Source: Gnetum montanum (lineage: Eukaryota; Streptophyta; Gnetopsida; Gnetales; Gnetaceae). Taken from it: DNA of 64,000 nucleotides. This document shows positions 45,898 through 56,699 of the stretch, one piece after another. The stretch's first letter is position 1; each line of letters opens with the position of its first letter. The notes beneath the pieces are model-generated. The model had not been told where the DNA came from. It made no database searches and saw only the letters and a program-made list of their open reading frames with translations. The stretch is from the NCBI GenBank assembly GCA_015680685.1, contig MNCI01016614.1, positions 124,438 through 188,437 of the forward strand. The letters are read 5' to 3'. A program made the position numbers and the translations under genes.

Positions 45898-46490
45898 CTA
45901 AGGAAATTTCAAACCTAAGGGCTAAGAATGAAAAGATAACCTTGTCTTATGAATAGGACAAAGTAGAAATTGTAGATGTCAAATTAGTAAATGAAAGGTT
46001 GGTAAAAGGAAAGGAATCCTTGTAGATTGTACTGGGACAGGGAAGAAGGACACATGAGAAGAGTGAACTGGGATGTTGTATGCAAGAGCAACCATCTTCA
46101 ATAAACCCATCACAATCAAATGACCCTCCAAAGGATAATGCTACTACATCAAAATTAGAGGAAGCTTCTATCCATCAAAATGGTCCTAAAAGATTTGATC
46201 ATCCTAATCATTCATACTACCATAGGAGGATTAGGTGCTATTATTGTAATAAATTAGGGCATAAACAATGGGATTGCAATCTTAAGTATTATCATATGAA
46301 TAGTTGGTCATATCATAAGGCTCCTTGGTCTTATCAAAGTGCATTGATAAAGGATCTTTTGTAGGATCATAGGAGAGATTGGACAACAACTCAAAAGAAC
46401 AAAAGAATTAGGAAAGAATGGAGAGTTGAAAGGTAGGAACAACGGAACTAGGAAACTCTCACTAACAAATTCATGAAAGGAAGCTAAGCC
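45898..46490 (+). pseudogene. Ty1/copia gag, 3' part
   Basis: Resumes the gag cut at 41555 with KEISNLRAKNEKITLSYE. After a Gln/Pro/Ser stretch it has a second CCHC knuckle, CYYCNKLGHKQWDC, at 46236-46277. It ends near 46363 in its open frame. No protease, integrase or RT follows, so this copia copy is internally deleted or its pol lies elsewhere. Confidence 0.8.
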
Positions 46491-47032
46491 TTCGACATGG
46501 AATAAGTTCAGTTGAGAAGAGAATGCTCAAAAGAGGAAATTCCTTCTCTAGCTCTCTCAGTACCTTCAATTTTGAACAAAATAGTAAGTAGAGGTAAGCT
46601 TTGGTTTTTGTAAGCATCTATTAAGAATATAGTCCTTGGTGGATTTTTCCAAACCCCATCCTATTGAGCCTCTCTTAGTAAAGACATTTATCTAAATATT
46701 TCTTCAAAAAGATGTCTACTCCAAGAAAGAGACATCTACATGAAGACGTTTACTCATGAATTAAGATGTCTATCTAATTTTTCATACAGTGTGGCAAAGA
46801 CATCTATTGTATAGGAAATATGTCTAATAGTTTTTTTAAAATATAGATGAGATGTATTCTATCTATGAAAGACATATTCTTTTCTATTTAAAGTGCTTGT
46901 TTTCCATTGCTATTAACATTAAAACCCTCATTCTTTTATCTTATTCTCCCAAATCAATCCCATAGAGATTGATGAGATGTGATTTGATGGGCCTTGACGT
47001 TGGATACAAGACATTAGAGTTTTGATGTTGTG
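46491..47032 (+). repeat. Remnant of copia 3' end and U3
   Basis: 46640-46930 has a series of AGATGTCT/AGACATCT sites like the U3 at 39400-39620, so it is likely the start of the 3' LTR. The right part (46930-47032) is unassigned and is cut by the Tat-like LTR at 47033. Confidence 0.45.
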
Positions 47033-48772
47033 TGTGAAAACCAAAAACATTGGTGGTTGGAACACTAAGAGGTTAGTGGGTGTACAGCCTAACCCCAAGT
47101 CCGTGTGAGGGCTATGCTGGAAAATGGAGATGACATGCCTTGAACAGTCTTGTCGATTAGACAAGGACTTACAAGGTGTTAAGATGACCATTTGTGAGAG
47201 GGGTTTATGCATCGTTATGTGCAAGCACTAGGGTTGGCTAAGCTAGAGCATAGCAAGGTGTCCCAACCTAAGAACAGTGATGTAAACGTGCAAATACATA
47301 TGACATAGTTAGAAAATGCAAGTGCTATGCTAAATAACAAAGAAAAATGCTTAAGAAATGCAACAAAACTTAAGAAAAAAAATGCACCGCCCCAAATGGG
47401 GGAGCATAGCTATTGCAAGAAAAGAGGTGAGAGTGGTACACGGTGTACAGGTAGGCATAGTGACAGCATAGCACTATAGTCAAAGTCTCTAGGACATTCA
47501 GGATGTGGGACTAATGGCTACCATGGAGACTAAACCTACTAGGTTGACTATTGGCTTTGTTTTGTGGATACAGTGGTGAACTACATTCTAGGATGCACCA
47601 AAGTGCAAAGCGCTAGCTGTGCTCAAGTGCTTAGTTGTGAGAGTGCCAAGGATGCTCAAAAGGTTAAAATGCCCAATGATTTTTTGATTTTCCAACCACT
47701 AGAATGCTAAACAATAGGGTATTTATAGGGCTAGGGTTAACATGAAAAGTAGATTGGGTGCTACATGACACAAGATGCAGATTAGGCACCATGTGGCATG
47801 AGGGTAGATGGGGTTACACTGACCTTTACTATGCTTCCATGGGAGGAACAAAGTGCTATGCTCTAGAGTACTACAATGGGTCCCCAAAGACTATTGAATT
47901 GTGACTACACTACCAAGACTACATTTGTCGGAGTTTGAATGACTGCAAAGTATCTGCAAATAGTGTAAAAATAGTGCAACTTGAAGGCTACACTTTAGGA
48001 CTACGTCTCCCACTCTTTCGAGTAGGGTCAGGCATAGGAAAAATTTTGGGGACCAATGGGGATGTAAAAGAGACTCAAATTGTTGATTGTGCTTGTGGGA
48101 GGAATGTCAAAGTTGAGAGAAAGGCTGATCCTGAGTTTTGGAGGCTTTTATTTAGTCAAATTTTGCAAAGTTTTTATGTCCAACACTGGTTACACTGGCT
48201 ACACTCTAGAGTGAAGTAGGGATACTTAGTCGAAATTTGATAGAATCTATAGTCTTCCTTAATGGTACGTTGGCTATGCTCTAGGGCATACTAGGAGAGG
48301 TAGCCTCGAGTGTTAGAAAATTTGTTGAATACTTCTTCCATGTTGATCTAGTTTGACAACCTCTTGCCTAACGCTTAGGCAAAAACTAGCAACTGAAACA
48401 TGTGCTATGCTAGCTATGCTAGGGAGCCTAGTAGAGCATAGCAACCCAGGAGATAGAAAATTTTCTAAACTGTTTCGTCCATCCCAAGTAGTCCTGATAA
48501 CTTTTGGCTTGACACTTGGGAAAACTGGCCATGGAAGTGTGTGCTATGTTGGCTATGCTTTGGAGTGTAGTAGGAAGAATGAGAGCACAACATGACACTT
48601 AGAAAAAGTTTTCATGTAACTATTGTTGACACTTGGAAAATTTTACAAAATAGACCTTGATGCATGCTACGCTAGGGAGTGTAGCACTAACACTTAGGAA
48701 AAATTTGCCAAGTTTTGACACTTAGACAAATTTGTGGTTGAAGTGCTAAAGCATGAAATTGGTGGTATTTCA
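47033..48772 (-). repeat. 3' LTR of the Tat-like element at 47-53 kb
   Basis: About 1.74 kb. The left end TGTGAAAACCAAAAACATTG matches the family end and the right end is GGTGGTATTTCA. TATA box at 47720-47727 (minus), U5 hairpin at 47138-47166. The U3 (48180-48700) holds TATGCT/AGCGTAGC-type inverted half-sites, mostly with TpG in place of CpG. The polymerase remnant of the same strand lies to its right. Confidence 0.8.
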
Positions 48773-50320
48773 TTGGCACCTCTTTGTTGACATCTAGAGG
48801 AGTGGCCTGAGAGATGTTGACAAAGAACACGAAACACCACGACGAACATGAGATCAATACTGCTTATTAGTGCCTGATCAAACAATACTTCACTATGGTC
48901 AAAAATGATAAGGGAATAAAGTATGTTAGGGAATAGTTTAAGGAGATTGAAAAAAGGATAGAAAGTGGGAAGTATGTTCCTTATGCATGTGGCTACAACA
49001 TGCAGCATCATGATGGCTTGTCACCAAATCATGATCCCTCCTTGGAATGTTTGTGAGGGACTCAATGTATAATGATGGCTTGCCCCTAAGATTTTGAACT
49101 CTCATTAGAGTGCTTGTGAGATGGTCAATCCGAGTTTGGACTAGCTACAAAATGATAACTTTACTATTTTTGCTTAGGCACTTGCTTTGTCCCCCCTTTT
49201 TTTTCTATTTTCTCTCATTTTTGTCCTTTTTTAAATTGGAAGGTGTTTATTGCTAGGTAGACCACGTGCCACTCAATAGGATTTGTTTAGAGACAACCAC
49301 GTTGCATTTGTAGGATAGGTGTTTCCTCCTTGGTATGAATTACGTTACATATGCTTAGGCTTTTACCAACTCACAAAGGCTCCCCATGGGATGAGTTATA
49401 TTACATCCATCATGCGTTTTGTGGTTGACTGAAAGAAGGATGCCATGTACATTGGAGAAGCTTGCTAGGAATGTGGGGAAATGTAAGCTAAAGGTGGAAA
49501 TGTGAATAGGCTATAGCAGGATAATAGGGATGTGCACTATTGAGTAGCTTGGCAAGTCAAAGTAAACATATCAGAGTAGTGCAGTGACTTGCCATTATGG
49601 TGAAATGCACCTTTGAGCAGCCATCATTGGGGCTTCACCCTACAAATGTAGCATAGAGAAAACAAGAAAAACAAGTACACCTTGTGAGATGAAAGTGAAC
49701 TCCTATTTGAGAGGGCACTACAAGGGCCATGAGTGTTGTGTTAGTTACAGGTGCATGTAGTGTCCAAAGCAAGAAGGCTAGTGCACGTGTCAATGGCAAC
49801 AAGTTGCAAAAGCTCCAACATCCATACCAGAAGTGAGCACCAAAATGGTTGAAGACATTGGAAATACAAGTGCTTAGGAGTCCTCACTAGGGACAAGAGT
49901 TAGGAAACCCAACATATTGGCAAGGAGCTAATTTGTTGGATGCTCTTCCTAGCCTAGGGAATGGTGAGGGCTAGAGGATGATAGTGCTGTGGCTGGGCCA
50001 TAGTAGTATTGGTTCTCCAACAAGTGATGTTGATGATGAGAGATCTAACCAAGATGATTAGCGATGATGGTGGTATCTTTGAAAGGTTAGCAAGATGCCT
50101 GAAGGCATCTCTAGAGGATCAGCAAGATGCCAAGGGTAGTGATGCTGAAAATGTTCTAGAGGGTTTTTTCTTGACAATGTGAACTTCATTCTAGAACTAC
50201 AATGCCCCACCCCACCCTGCTTGGAAGGTGAGGACAGGTGTTGGAGGGTTGGAAGTGTTTACGCTTGCTTGTTCATAGAACTATGTGTGTTGAACTGTGG
50301 GTGCTGAATTGTGAACTTAG
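48773..50320. other. 3' internal spacer of the Tat-like element; no gene recognised
   Basis: Sequence between integrase and LTR. Only short frames. A homopolymer C/T run lies at 49190-49225. In the related element at 54856 an antisense gene and repeats occupy this place, but I see no clear remnant of that gene here. Confidence 0.4.
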
Positions 50321-50329
50321 TTTTAGGTC

Positions 50330-50640
50330 TTGGTAGATCACATGCTATGCTAGTTTAAGGTCCTAACAAATCGTGGATCCATTTTAAGATCCTGCTAGAC
50401 TATGATGTGCTAGTTTATAGTCCTAGAAGATTGATATATGCTAGTTTAATGTTGTAGTAGATGACAGATGGCTATTTTAAGGTCATAGCAGACCATGCTA
50501 TGGGTGCCAATTTAATGTCATAGCCCAAGGACATTGTGTGCTAGGTTATTGTTGTAGTAGATGTTCTATGCTAGTTTAATGTTGTAGTAGATGTTTTGTG
50601 TCAGTTTAACATCATAGTGGACATTTGCTTACCTTGCTTT
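50330..50640. repeat. Degenerate tandem repeat, about 40-50 bp units
   Basis: TGCTAGTTTAATGTTGTAGT then AGATG or close variants (TTTAAGGTC, TTTATAGTC, TTTAATGTC followed by ATAG) recur about seven times. It lies between integrase and LTR, where Tat-lineage elements often carry tandem repeats. Confidence 0.65.
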
Positions 50641-50689
50641 GTCATTGACATGGCACTACGCACTAGGCATAGTACAAATTTAGGTACGA

Positions 50690-51660
50690 GTGGTTGATTA
50701 GACTAGCAAACTCATTACTATCTAGATTAACAAGCTTGAATTTTCCATTTTCATAGGCATTTATGACCAAGAAAGGCCCTTCCCAGTTGGATGAGAATTT
50801 TTTCATGGGTTTGCGAATGATTTTGAGAACTAGGTCCCCTTTTTTGATCGGGTGTTGATGCTGATTGTGATGGTGCTTTTGTCATTTCTTTTCTTGGTAC
50901 CACTTGATGCGATAAAGTGTTTGCATGTGCTCCTCCTCTACAGAGTAGAGGGCAGTGGTTCTCAACTCATTATTCTAAACCTCATCAATGAAGCCCAAGG
51001 GGATCATGTGGAGTAATGGGACCAACAATTCAAGAGGCAACATTGCTTCAGATCCATACACAAGGCTATATGGTGCCTTACCAACTGCTGTTCTGCATGT
51101 CATGTGGTAGGCCCATAGTGCATAGACTAGTTGTTCATGCCATCATCATTTGCTATTGCTAAGAATATTCTTCAGAAGGTTGAAAATGACTTTGTTTGTA
51201 GCCTCTTCTTGTCCATTCTCCTATGGGTAGAATGGTGGTGAGAAGGAATGTTTGATGCCAAGGTGTTCACAGAAGGCTTTGCATTGCTAAATTGTGGCCC
51301 ATTGTTTGTGACTATAGTCATGAGTAGACCAAATCGAGTCACTATGTTATCTAAAATAAATTTACAAACCTATTGTGACATTTTCTTCCTAAGAAGAATG
51401 GCTTGAGGTCACTTGGTAAAGTGTTCGATTGTGGTTACGTTGTAGCTATGTCTTGCAAAAGACTTAGGCCTAATAGGTCCTATGATGTCTAATCCCCAAC
51501 GTTGGAATGACCATGTGATCTATGTAGTATGTAGTTTAGTGGGTGGCACATGCATTAAGTTGCCATGTCGTTGACACACATCACATGTACAGACCTTGGA
51601 AACATAGTCACACTCCATGTAAGGCCAATAGTAACCTAAGCATATGATTTTTGCTACCAT
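50690..51660 (-). pseudogene. Tat-like integrase, degenerate
   Basis: The zinc-binding part at about 51540-51650 reads GYYWPYMECDYVSKVCTCDV then CQRHGNLMHVPP, the GYYWPxMxxDxxxYVxxCxxCQ block. The core follows with WGLDIIGPI (about 51490, first Asp), FILDNIVTRFGLLMTIVTNN (second Asp changed to Asn) and fragments up to about 50700 that include KEEHMQTL-type text. Several stops and frame changes. Confidence 0.8.
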
Positions 51661-51959
51661 TTCCCTAGGTGCTATTTGGCCTCTACACAGTCCCTTGTGG
51701 ACTTGATCAATAATTGTTTGTGCTTCACTACAACTAATGTAGGTTAGTAGTATCTTGTCATAGGATCTGTGACATAAAGTGCTATCACCTACAAGGACAT
51801 ACTACCATGACTATTTTTGCATTGCATCTTTTTGGGTAGTGGTTAGGTGTTGCAGAGGCTCACCCTATTGGAGGTACATCTTAATATCATCGTACCACTC
51901 CTGGGTGTGCATTATGCTTGTCGTGGCCATGGATGTAACGCTTGTTGTTTAAGTAATAG

Positions 51960-52551
51960 GTTCAGTGTAATCCATTAGCGAAGTGGGTAAGGCAGAAAAC
52001 ATGTTGGGTGCTATGCTTAAGGCTAAGGTGGCTAATGCATCAACAATGGCGTTCTCGTTACGAGGAATATGTTGGATATCTATGGTTGCAAACTACTTGA
52101 GTAGGTATTTTGCAAAGTCATAGTAATATTGTAGATGTTATGCCTTGCAAGTGTAAACCTATGTAATTTGGTTGACAACAAGTTGCGAATCACCTTGGAT
52201 TACTATGTTTTGAATTCCTAGATCACGGACTACTAAGACACCCCTAAGGAGATCTTCATACTTTGCTACATTGTTGGTCCAAGGAAATGTAAAGTGAGAC
52301 ATGAAGGGTTGGATCTGCTCAGAGGGAAATGTGATGATACAAGTTACACTACCCCCTTGTGAGGTTGAAGTGCCATCAAAGTGTAAAATTGCCTCAAAGT
52401 TTGTAGGCACTTGGCTTATGATATTGACATGCTCATCCAGAAATTCTACATCTATTGTTGCTTGATCATCTATTGGTGAAGCCGTGAGGTGTGTGGCTAT
52501 TTCTTGACCTTTTTTGGATGCTTGGGCTATATAGTGCAGGTCAAATTTCAT
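51960..52551 (-). pseudogene. Second (archaeal-type) RNase H of the Tat lineage
   Basis: The open minus-strand frame 52159-52551 contains ILHFDGTSTSQGGSVTCIIT then FPWTNNVAKYEDLLRGVLVV and GIQNIVIQGDSQLVVNQI. This is the Tat-specific additional RNase H: D in FDGSS.., E of NNxAEYEAL replaced by K, and D in GDSQLVVNQ. It would remove RNA during cDNA synthesis. Its presence separates this element from the Athila-like ones. Confidence 0.9.
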
Positions 52552-52559
52552 GGTTATTA

Positions 52560-53267
52560 CTTTCCATTGTGTAATTCAACTACTTTCATAGATATTTGTA
52601 GTAATTGCCTAGAGCACGTTTCTCTTGCAGATAATGTTAACCTGGCTACGAAAAAGATAATGTCTCGACTTCTTAAATGAAAACACTAGTCCAAGTTAGT
52701 TCTTCTCTACATCATCATATTTTGCTTCATGGGTTACTAGCGCATGGTTTAGGTAGTGAACAGGGACCTCCAAGCCATCCTCTCACTTTTGGTAAAGCAG
52801 AGAGGTGATGGACATGTTTAAGGTTGTAAGGAAAATGTAAAATGGCTTATCTCCTTACAGAGGGTAGACCATTGGAAGTTGAGCCAGCTTCTTTTTGAGG
52901 TTGTCAAATGCCTCTTGGCATTTAGCTATCCACTCAAAGTGGACTCCCTTTTTGAGCAAATGTTACATTGGCTACAACTTATTGGTCAACCTTGTGATAA
53001 ACCTACGGATGAACTGCAATCTACCTTGTAACCTACATAGCTCCTTAAGGTTTTTTGGCGGTGCTAAGTTGGTGATAGCCTTGACCTTGTTGAGGTCTAC
53101 ACATATACCTACCTTTGATACTAAAAAACCCAGCATGCGATTGGTCTTGACTCTAAAGACACACTTCTTGGTGTTTAGCCTAAGGTCAGGTCTAATGTAA
53201 TGTTTGAGGACATGGTCCAAGTCATTTGTGTGGTCATGAGATGCCTTGTACTTAACTACTATACTGT
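52560..53267 (-). pseudogene. Tat-like RT C-terminal half and first RNase H, cut by insertion
   Basis: The frame 52972-53267 reads SIVVKYKASHDHTNDLDHVL then LRLNTKKCVFRVKTNRMLGF and LVSKVGICVDLNKVKAI, the part just after the RT catalytic YxDD. The catalytic box itself is lost because the LTR at 53268 is inserted exactly there. RNase H fragments continue to about 52560. The 5' part of this element must lie beyond the right edge. Confidence 0.85.
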
Positions 53268-54102
53268 TGATGAACCGTGATATCAAGGTCACAATATCGG
53301 ATCCACGATATCAAGTCTGCGATATCGAAGCCTACCATGCGATGTCAGATACTTGATAACGAGACTTGTCTCCTTGCCTATAAATAAGAGGTAGGCACAC
53401 TTGGTTTTGCAGTAATTAGGTAGATCCTTAGGAAAACTCTTTCCTTTTTTCCCTCCTAGAGTTAGAATTATTTCTGCATGCCTGCAATAGGAGTCATAAA
53501 GTAAATGGATCTTTATTCGAGCATTGTGTACCTAAGCACACCTTGTGCACAATAATAAAGATAAACTTTATGATAAACCTTGCAGCATCCAGAATAGATT
53601 AATTAGTGTTAATTGATGTTATTAAATGATTTTTTAGTTAATTAATGTCTTCTATCACCCTACACTTACTTAAGTAAATACACTTAGTACGACCACTTTG
53701 AGCATGCGTGTAACACTTGGTTACCTAGTTACGATTAGTGTTTGGTAATCCCAGCAGTGTTGCACTGGTTCAGGATGTGTACAACAAGTAGGAATGGATG
53801 CTAGTATTAGGATTAGTTAGAATGTAGTTAATGAGTAGTTAAGTTAAATTAGTCACTTAGTTATCTCTCTCCTCCCTTAGTAGCATAGGACATAAAAACA
53901 TAAAAGATATAAAAATCATATGCCTCAAGGTTACTTAACCATGCAATCATGACATACAAGTAAGTTTGGGAAGACAATGATTAACCAACCCATCCTTGTT
54001 CCATAGAGGCGTCTAAGCACTTAGTCCTTGGAATTTGACCAAATCATGCATGAAATGCTTGTATTTGTATGATTAAGAGTAAGGGTACCTTGCCACTCAT
54101 CA
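53268..54102 (+). repeat. 5' LTR of an Athila-like element inserted in the Tat-like RT
   Basis: 835 bp, TGATGAACCGTGATATC to CTCATCA. TATA box near 53380 (CCTATAAATAAGAGGTAGGC). The U3 carries GATATC half-sites (53278-53360). The preceding bases 53263-53267 are ACTGT; the other copy of the target duplication lies outside the window. Confidence 0.85.
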
Positions 54103-54121
54103 TTGGCGCCATTGCCAAGGA
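54103..54121 (+). promoter_or_regulatory. Primer-binding site (tRNA-Asp type)
   Basis: TTGGCGCCATTGCCAAGGA follows the LTR directly. It resembles the Athila-lineage site TGGCGCCGTTGCCGGGGA, with a G to A change in the middle and AA for GG near the end. Confidence 0.75.
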
Positions 54122-54228
54122 CTTAATTGTTTGTGTGCTAACTAGAAATTAGGAAATCATTTGTTGGAATGAACCCTTAGGGTTGGTTGAGAAATGAAAA
54201 TAATACATTGCACACTAAATAGATAAGT

Positions 54229-54850
54229 ATGTCTCCTTCTTCATACAAAAGTGCTTCATTACCTAGGTCTGAAATAAGAAACAATCGGTGGCATAATACA
54301 CATGACATTGATCCGCCAGTCCCTCAACAGTTTCGAGTGGTATATATTCATCCCGATGAGTATATACTAGACTTCACCTTTATCCTCCATCAAGATGAAC
54401 AATTGCGTTGGCAAGAATTAGAAGGTAACATAGTGTTACCTCCTGATAATTCAGTCCCAAGCATGCTTCTTTGTGCTTTCACATGAATTGGCATGCAACA
54501 CTTACACGTAGAATACGTTGTGTAAGACCATGACTTGAGAGAATNACACTTACACGTAGAATACGTTGTGTAAGACCATGACTTGAGAGAATACTGTCCC
54601 ATGGAGGCACAACGTCAAAGGAACTTGCAAAAGAAGAGACACCATAATTCTTTGAAGCGTAAGTGGTCCCAGGATGTCCCACATGTCTTAAGCAAAAATG
54701 AGGATGGAAAACTTACCTCAGGCAGTTACCCACATAATGATGTTCCTCCCCTTAACTTTGGCCAAGGGGTTGTGTATCAAAACCTTCATTCCACTATTCA
54801 CAATCCAAGTTCTGATACCCATGGGTACACAGGGTCCGAAAAAGGGATAC
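54229..54850 (+). pseudogene. Athila-like gag N-terminus, cut by the 54856 LTR
   Basis: Starts MSPSSYKSASLPRSE. The block DFTFILHQDEQL and EGNIVLPPDNSVPSML matches gag at 25480-25860. After a stop the frame continues as LHVEYVV*DHDLREY, matching LHEEYVVDGYDTWDY of the other copy. The reading is disturbed at 54545 by an N with duplicated flanks and ends at the insertion of the Tat-like LTR. Confidence 0.7.
54498..54592 (+). repeat. 47-bp direct duplication around a single N (probable assembly error)
   Basis: 54498-54544 and 54546-54592 are identical, with N at 54545 between them. Leaving out one copy and the N (48 bases) keeps the gag alignment with 25480-25860. This is what two overlapping contig ends joined without merging would look like. 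Confidence 0.85.
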
Positions 54851-54855
54851 GAACA

Positions 54856-56446
54856 TGAAACACCGTAGAAATTATGAATCGGCCTTAGGCGAAGATTCAC
54901 GATTTGGGCGAAGGTTCGCGAGAGAAATCCAGAAGACAGAGCAGGGCAAAGAGGCGCGCAACATCAAGTCTCCAAGTTCCTTACAGATTTCAATCTTACT
55001 ATGTTTTCTTTCTTTAGGCTACATTACGCAAAATAGCGTAGTATCACTTAGCGTAACTCTACTTAGCATAGCCCGATATCAGAAGGTAACTTACTTCGGT
55101 GGATTTGATGAAGCTTAAAGCCTAAGCAGCGTAATATGTAACCTGTAATATATTCGGCTAAGTCTTTTGCTCAGGGCTGAGTTTATGCTTCGTTACGTAG
55201 AGCAGCGTAACGAGCTTCCAGAAAAGTAAAGTTAGAGTCAAAGGAAGCATAGCAGATTGACTTCTTCCTTTTTGGAGATTGGTCGCTTTACACTCGTTAC
55301 GCTACGCAACGTAGGCAAGCGTAAATTTATTGTAAAGTTAACCATTTTACGCTCTATTACGCTTTGCGGCGTAAATGAGTGTAAAATAGCTTGAATGAAA
55401 TATTTGCATGTTTTATTATGCTCTGCCACGACGCAGCGCGAACGAACGTAATGCAGCCTAAGACTAGCTAGGACAATACCAGACACACTCCTGTTATCCA
55501 CACGCATAATACGCTAATGAGCGTATTGTGCGTAATCACAAGGTGACTTTGGAAAATGTAGTTGATAGCATACTTCACCCCTTCTCCTAGAAATGTGACG
55601 CGACATAGCCAGTTTCAACATACACTTGGACAAGTCAACGGTATTTTGAAGGTTCGGGACACGTGTCATCAGGGCCATGCCTTCTCCACATGTTGTCGAA
55701 TTTATAAATACTCTAGTTGGCGAAGAAATAAAGGAATCTTGAAATTTTGTCAACATCATCTTTTAGCAGAGACAGAGACATTTGCTTGAGCATTGGCATT
55801 AGGAGCGATTAGTCCTTTGGCGAAGATACAGTTCTATCCATTGGCTATCATTGGTAGTTTTGAGCAGAGACTACCGAAGGCAAAAGGAGAAGATTAGAGA
55901 TCGAAAGATCATCTGGTGCAGATTGCAAGGTTTATTGATCAGAAACAATTGATTAATAGACATTAGAGCTTGACCTTCCTTGCATCCCATCTCTAGCTTA
56001 CGAGGTAGACCGAGTTTCATTCTATACTCCTTGTTGAGAAATTTTCTTGTTATTTTGTGTATGTCTCGCACAAGATAAGAGAGATTTACCATTGGAAATT
56101 TGTACACAATATTCTTAGTCTTTAAGTCAAAGCATAGATCTTGGGATTGCGCATCCTTCTTAAATCCGATCCCCCTTATCGTGTTGACATTGTCATTATT
56201 TCAATTCATTTACATCATTTTCTACTCCTTTTTTTATTCGTCGAATCAATTTGTTTCACGGGATATCCATATACTACGCTATTTGTCAATTTACTGATTG
56301 AGTAAGTCCCTGTCTGATCGACAAGACCGTTCAGGGCACCGTGGATTGATTTTCTCCAGCACGGCCCTCGCACAGATCCGTGGTTAAGACTGTGTACATG
56401 GGTTTTGTTCGGTATTTTCCAGCGATCGACGTTTTCTGTTGTTACA
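54856..56446 (+). repeat. 5' LTR of the Tat-like gag-protease element
   Basis: 1591 bp, TGAAACACCG to GTTGTTACA, preceded by GAACA (54851-54855). Same family as the solo LTR at 11513 (opposite strand). TATA box TATAAATA at 55703-55710; U5 hairpin at 56308-56336. The U3 (55020-55540) is packed with TTACGC/GCGTAA half-sites in inverted pairs. CpG sites are largely preserved, so it is among the youngest units here. Confidence 0.9.
56308..56336 (+). other. Conserved U5 stem-loop
   Basis: CCCTG (56308-56312) pairs with CAGGG (56332-56336) and TCT with AGA inside. The same site occurs in the other three LTRs of the family, with paired changes in two of them: CCCTA/TAGGG at 1001-1029 and CCTTG/CAAGG at 47138-47166; the LTR at 11621-11649 keeps CCCTG/CAGGG. 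In RNA it would lie between cap site and primer site, where retroelements keep packaging or dimerisation structures. Confidence 0.55.
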
Positions 56447-56450
56447 GTTT

Positions 56451-56471
56451 TCTGGCGCTAGAAGGAGGGCC
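56451..56471 (+). promoter_or_regulatory. Primer-binding site of the Tat-like gag-protease element
   Basis: TCTGGCGCTAGAAGGAGGGC starts a few bases after the LTR. Conserved at 870-890 (minus). The tRNA is not assigned. Confidence 0.65.
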
Positions 56472-56699
56472 TAGGCTCCAATTCGTATTTTTTATGGGTA
56501 GCCCTGTAAGCAATCTATACCCGCTTCTCTAAAAATGTAAACGTAATACCTCTACGGAAGTTTATGAAAAATCATGTGGTGTAGATCGGTCACAGTAACG
56601 ATTCCTTTGGAATCCTACAGGGTAAAAAGCCTAATCGTGATCTTCTTTGTCCGTCGCCTTTTAGATCCAGTCACTTATTGTCATTAATCTATCTAACCA

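Noticed and set aside
54855-55118. 87-aa plus frame beginning MKHRRNYES, and its counterpart at 12897-13094
   Set aside because: Both lie at the outer (U3) end of LTRs, where the frame is open by chance and diverges after about 40 codons.
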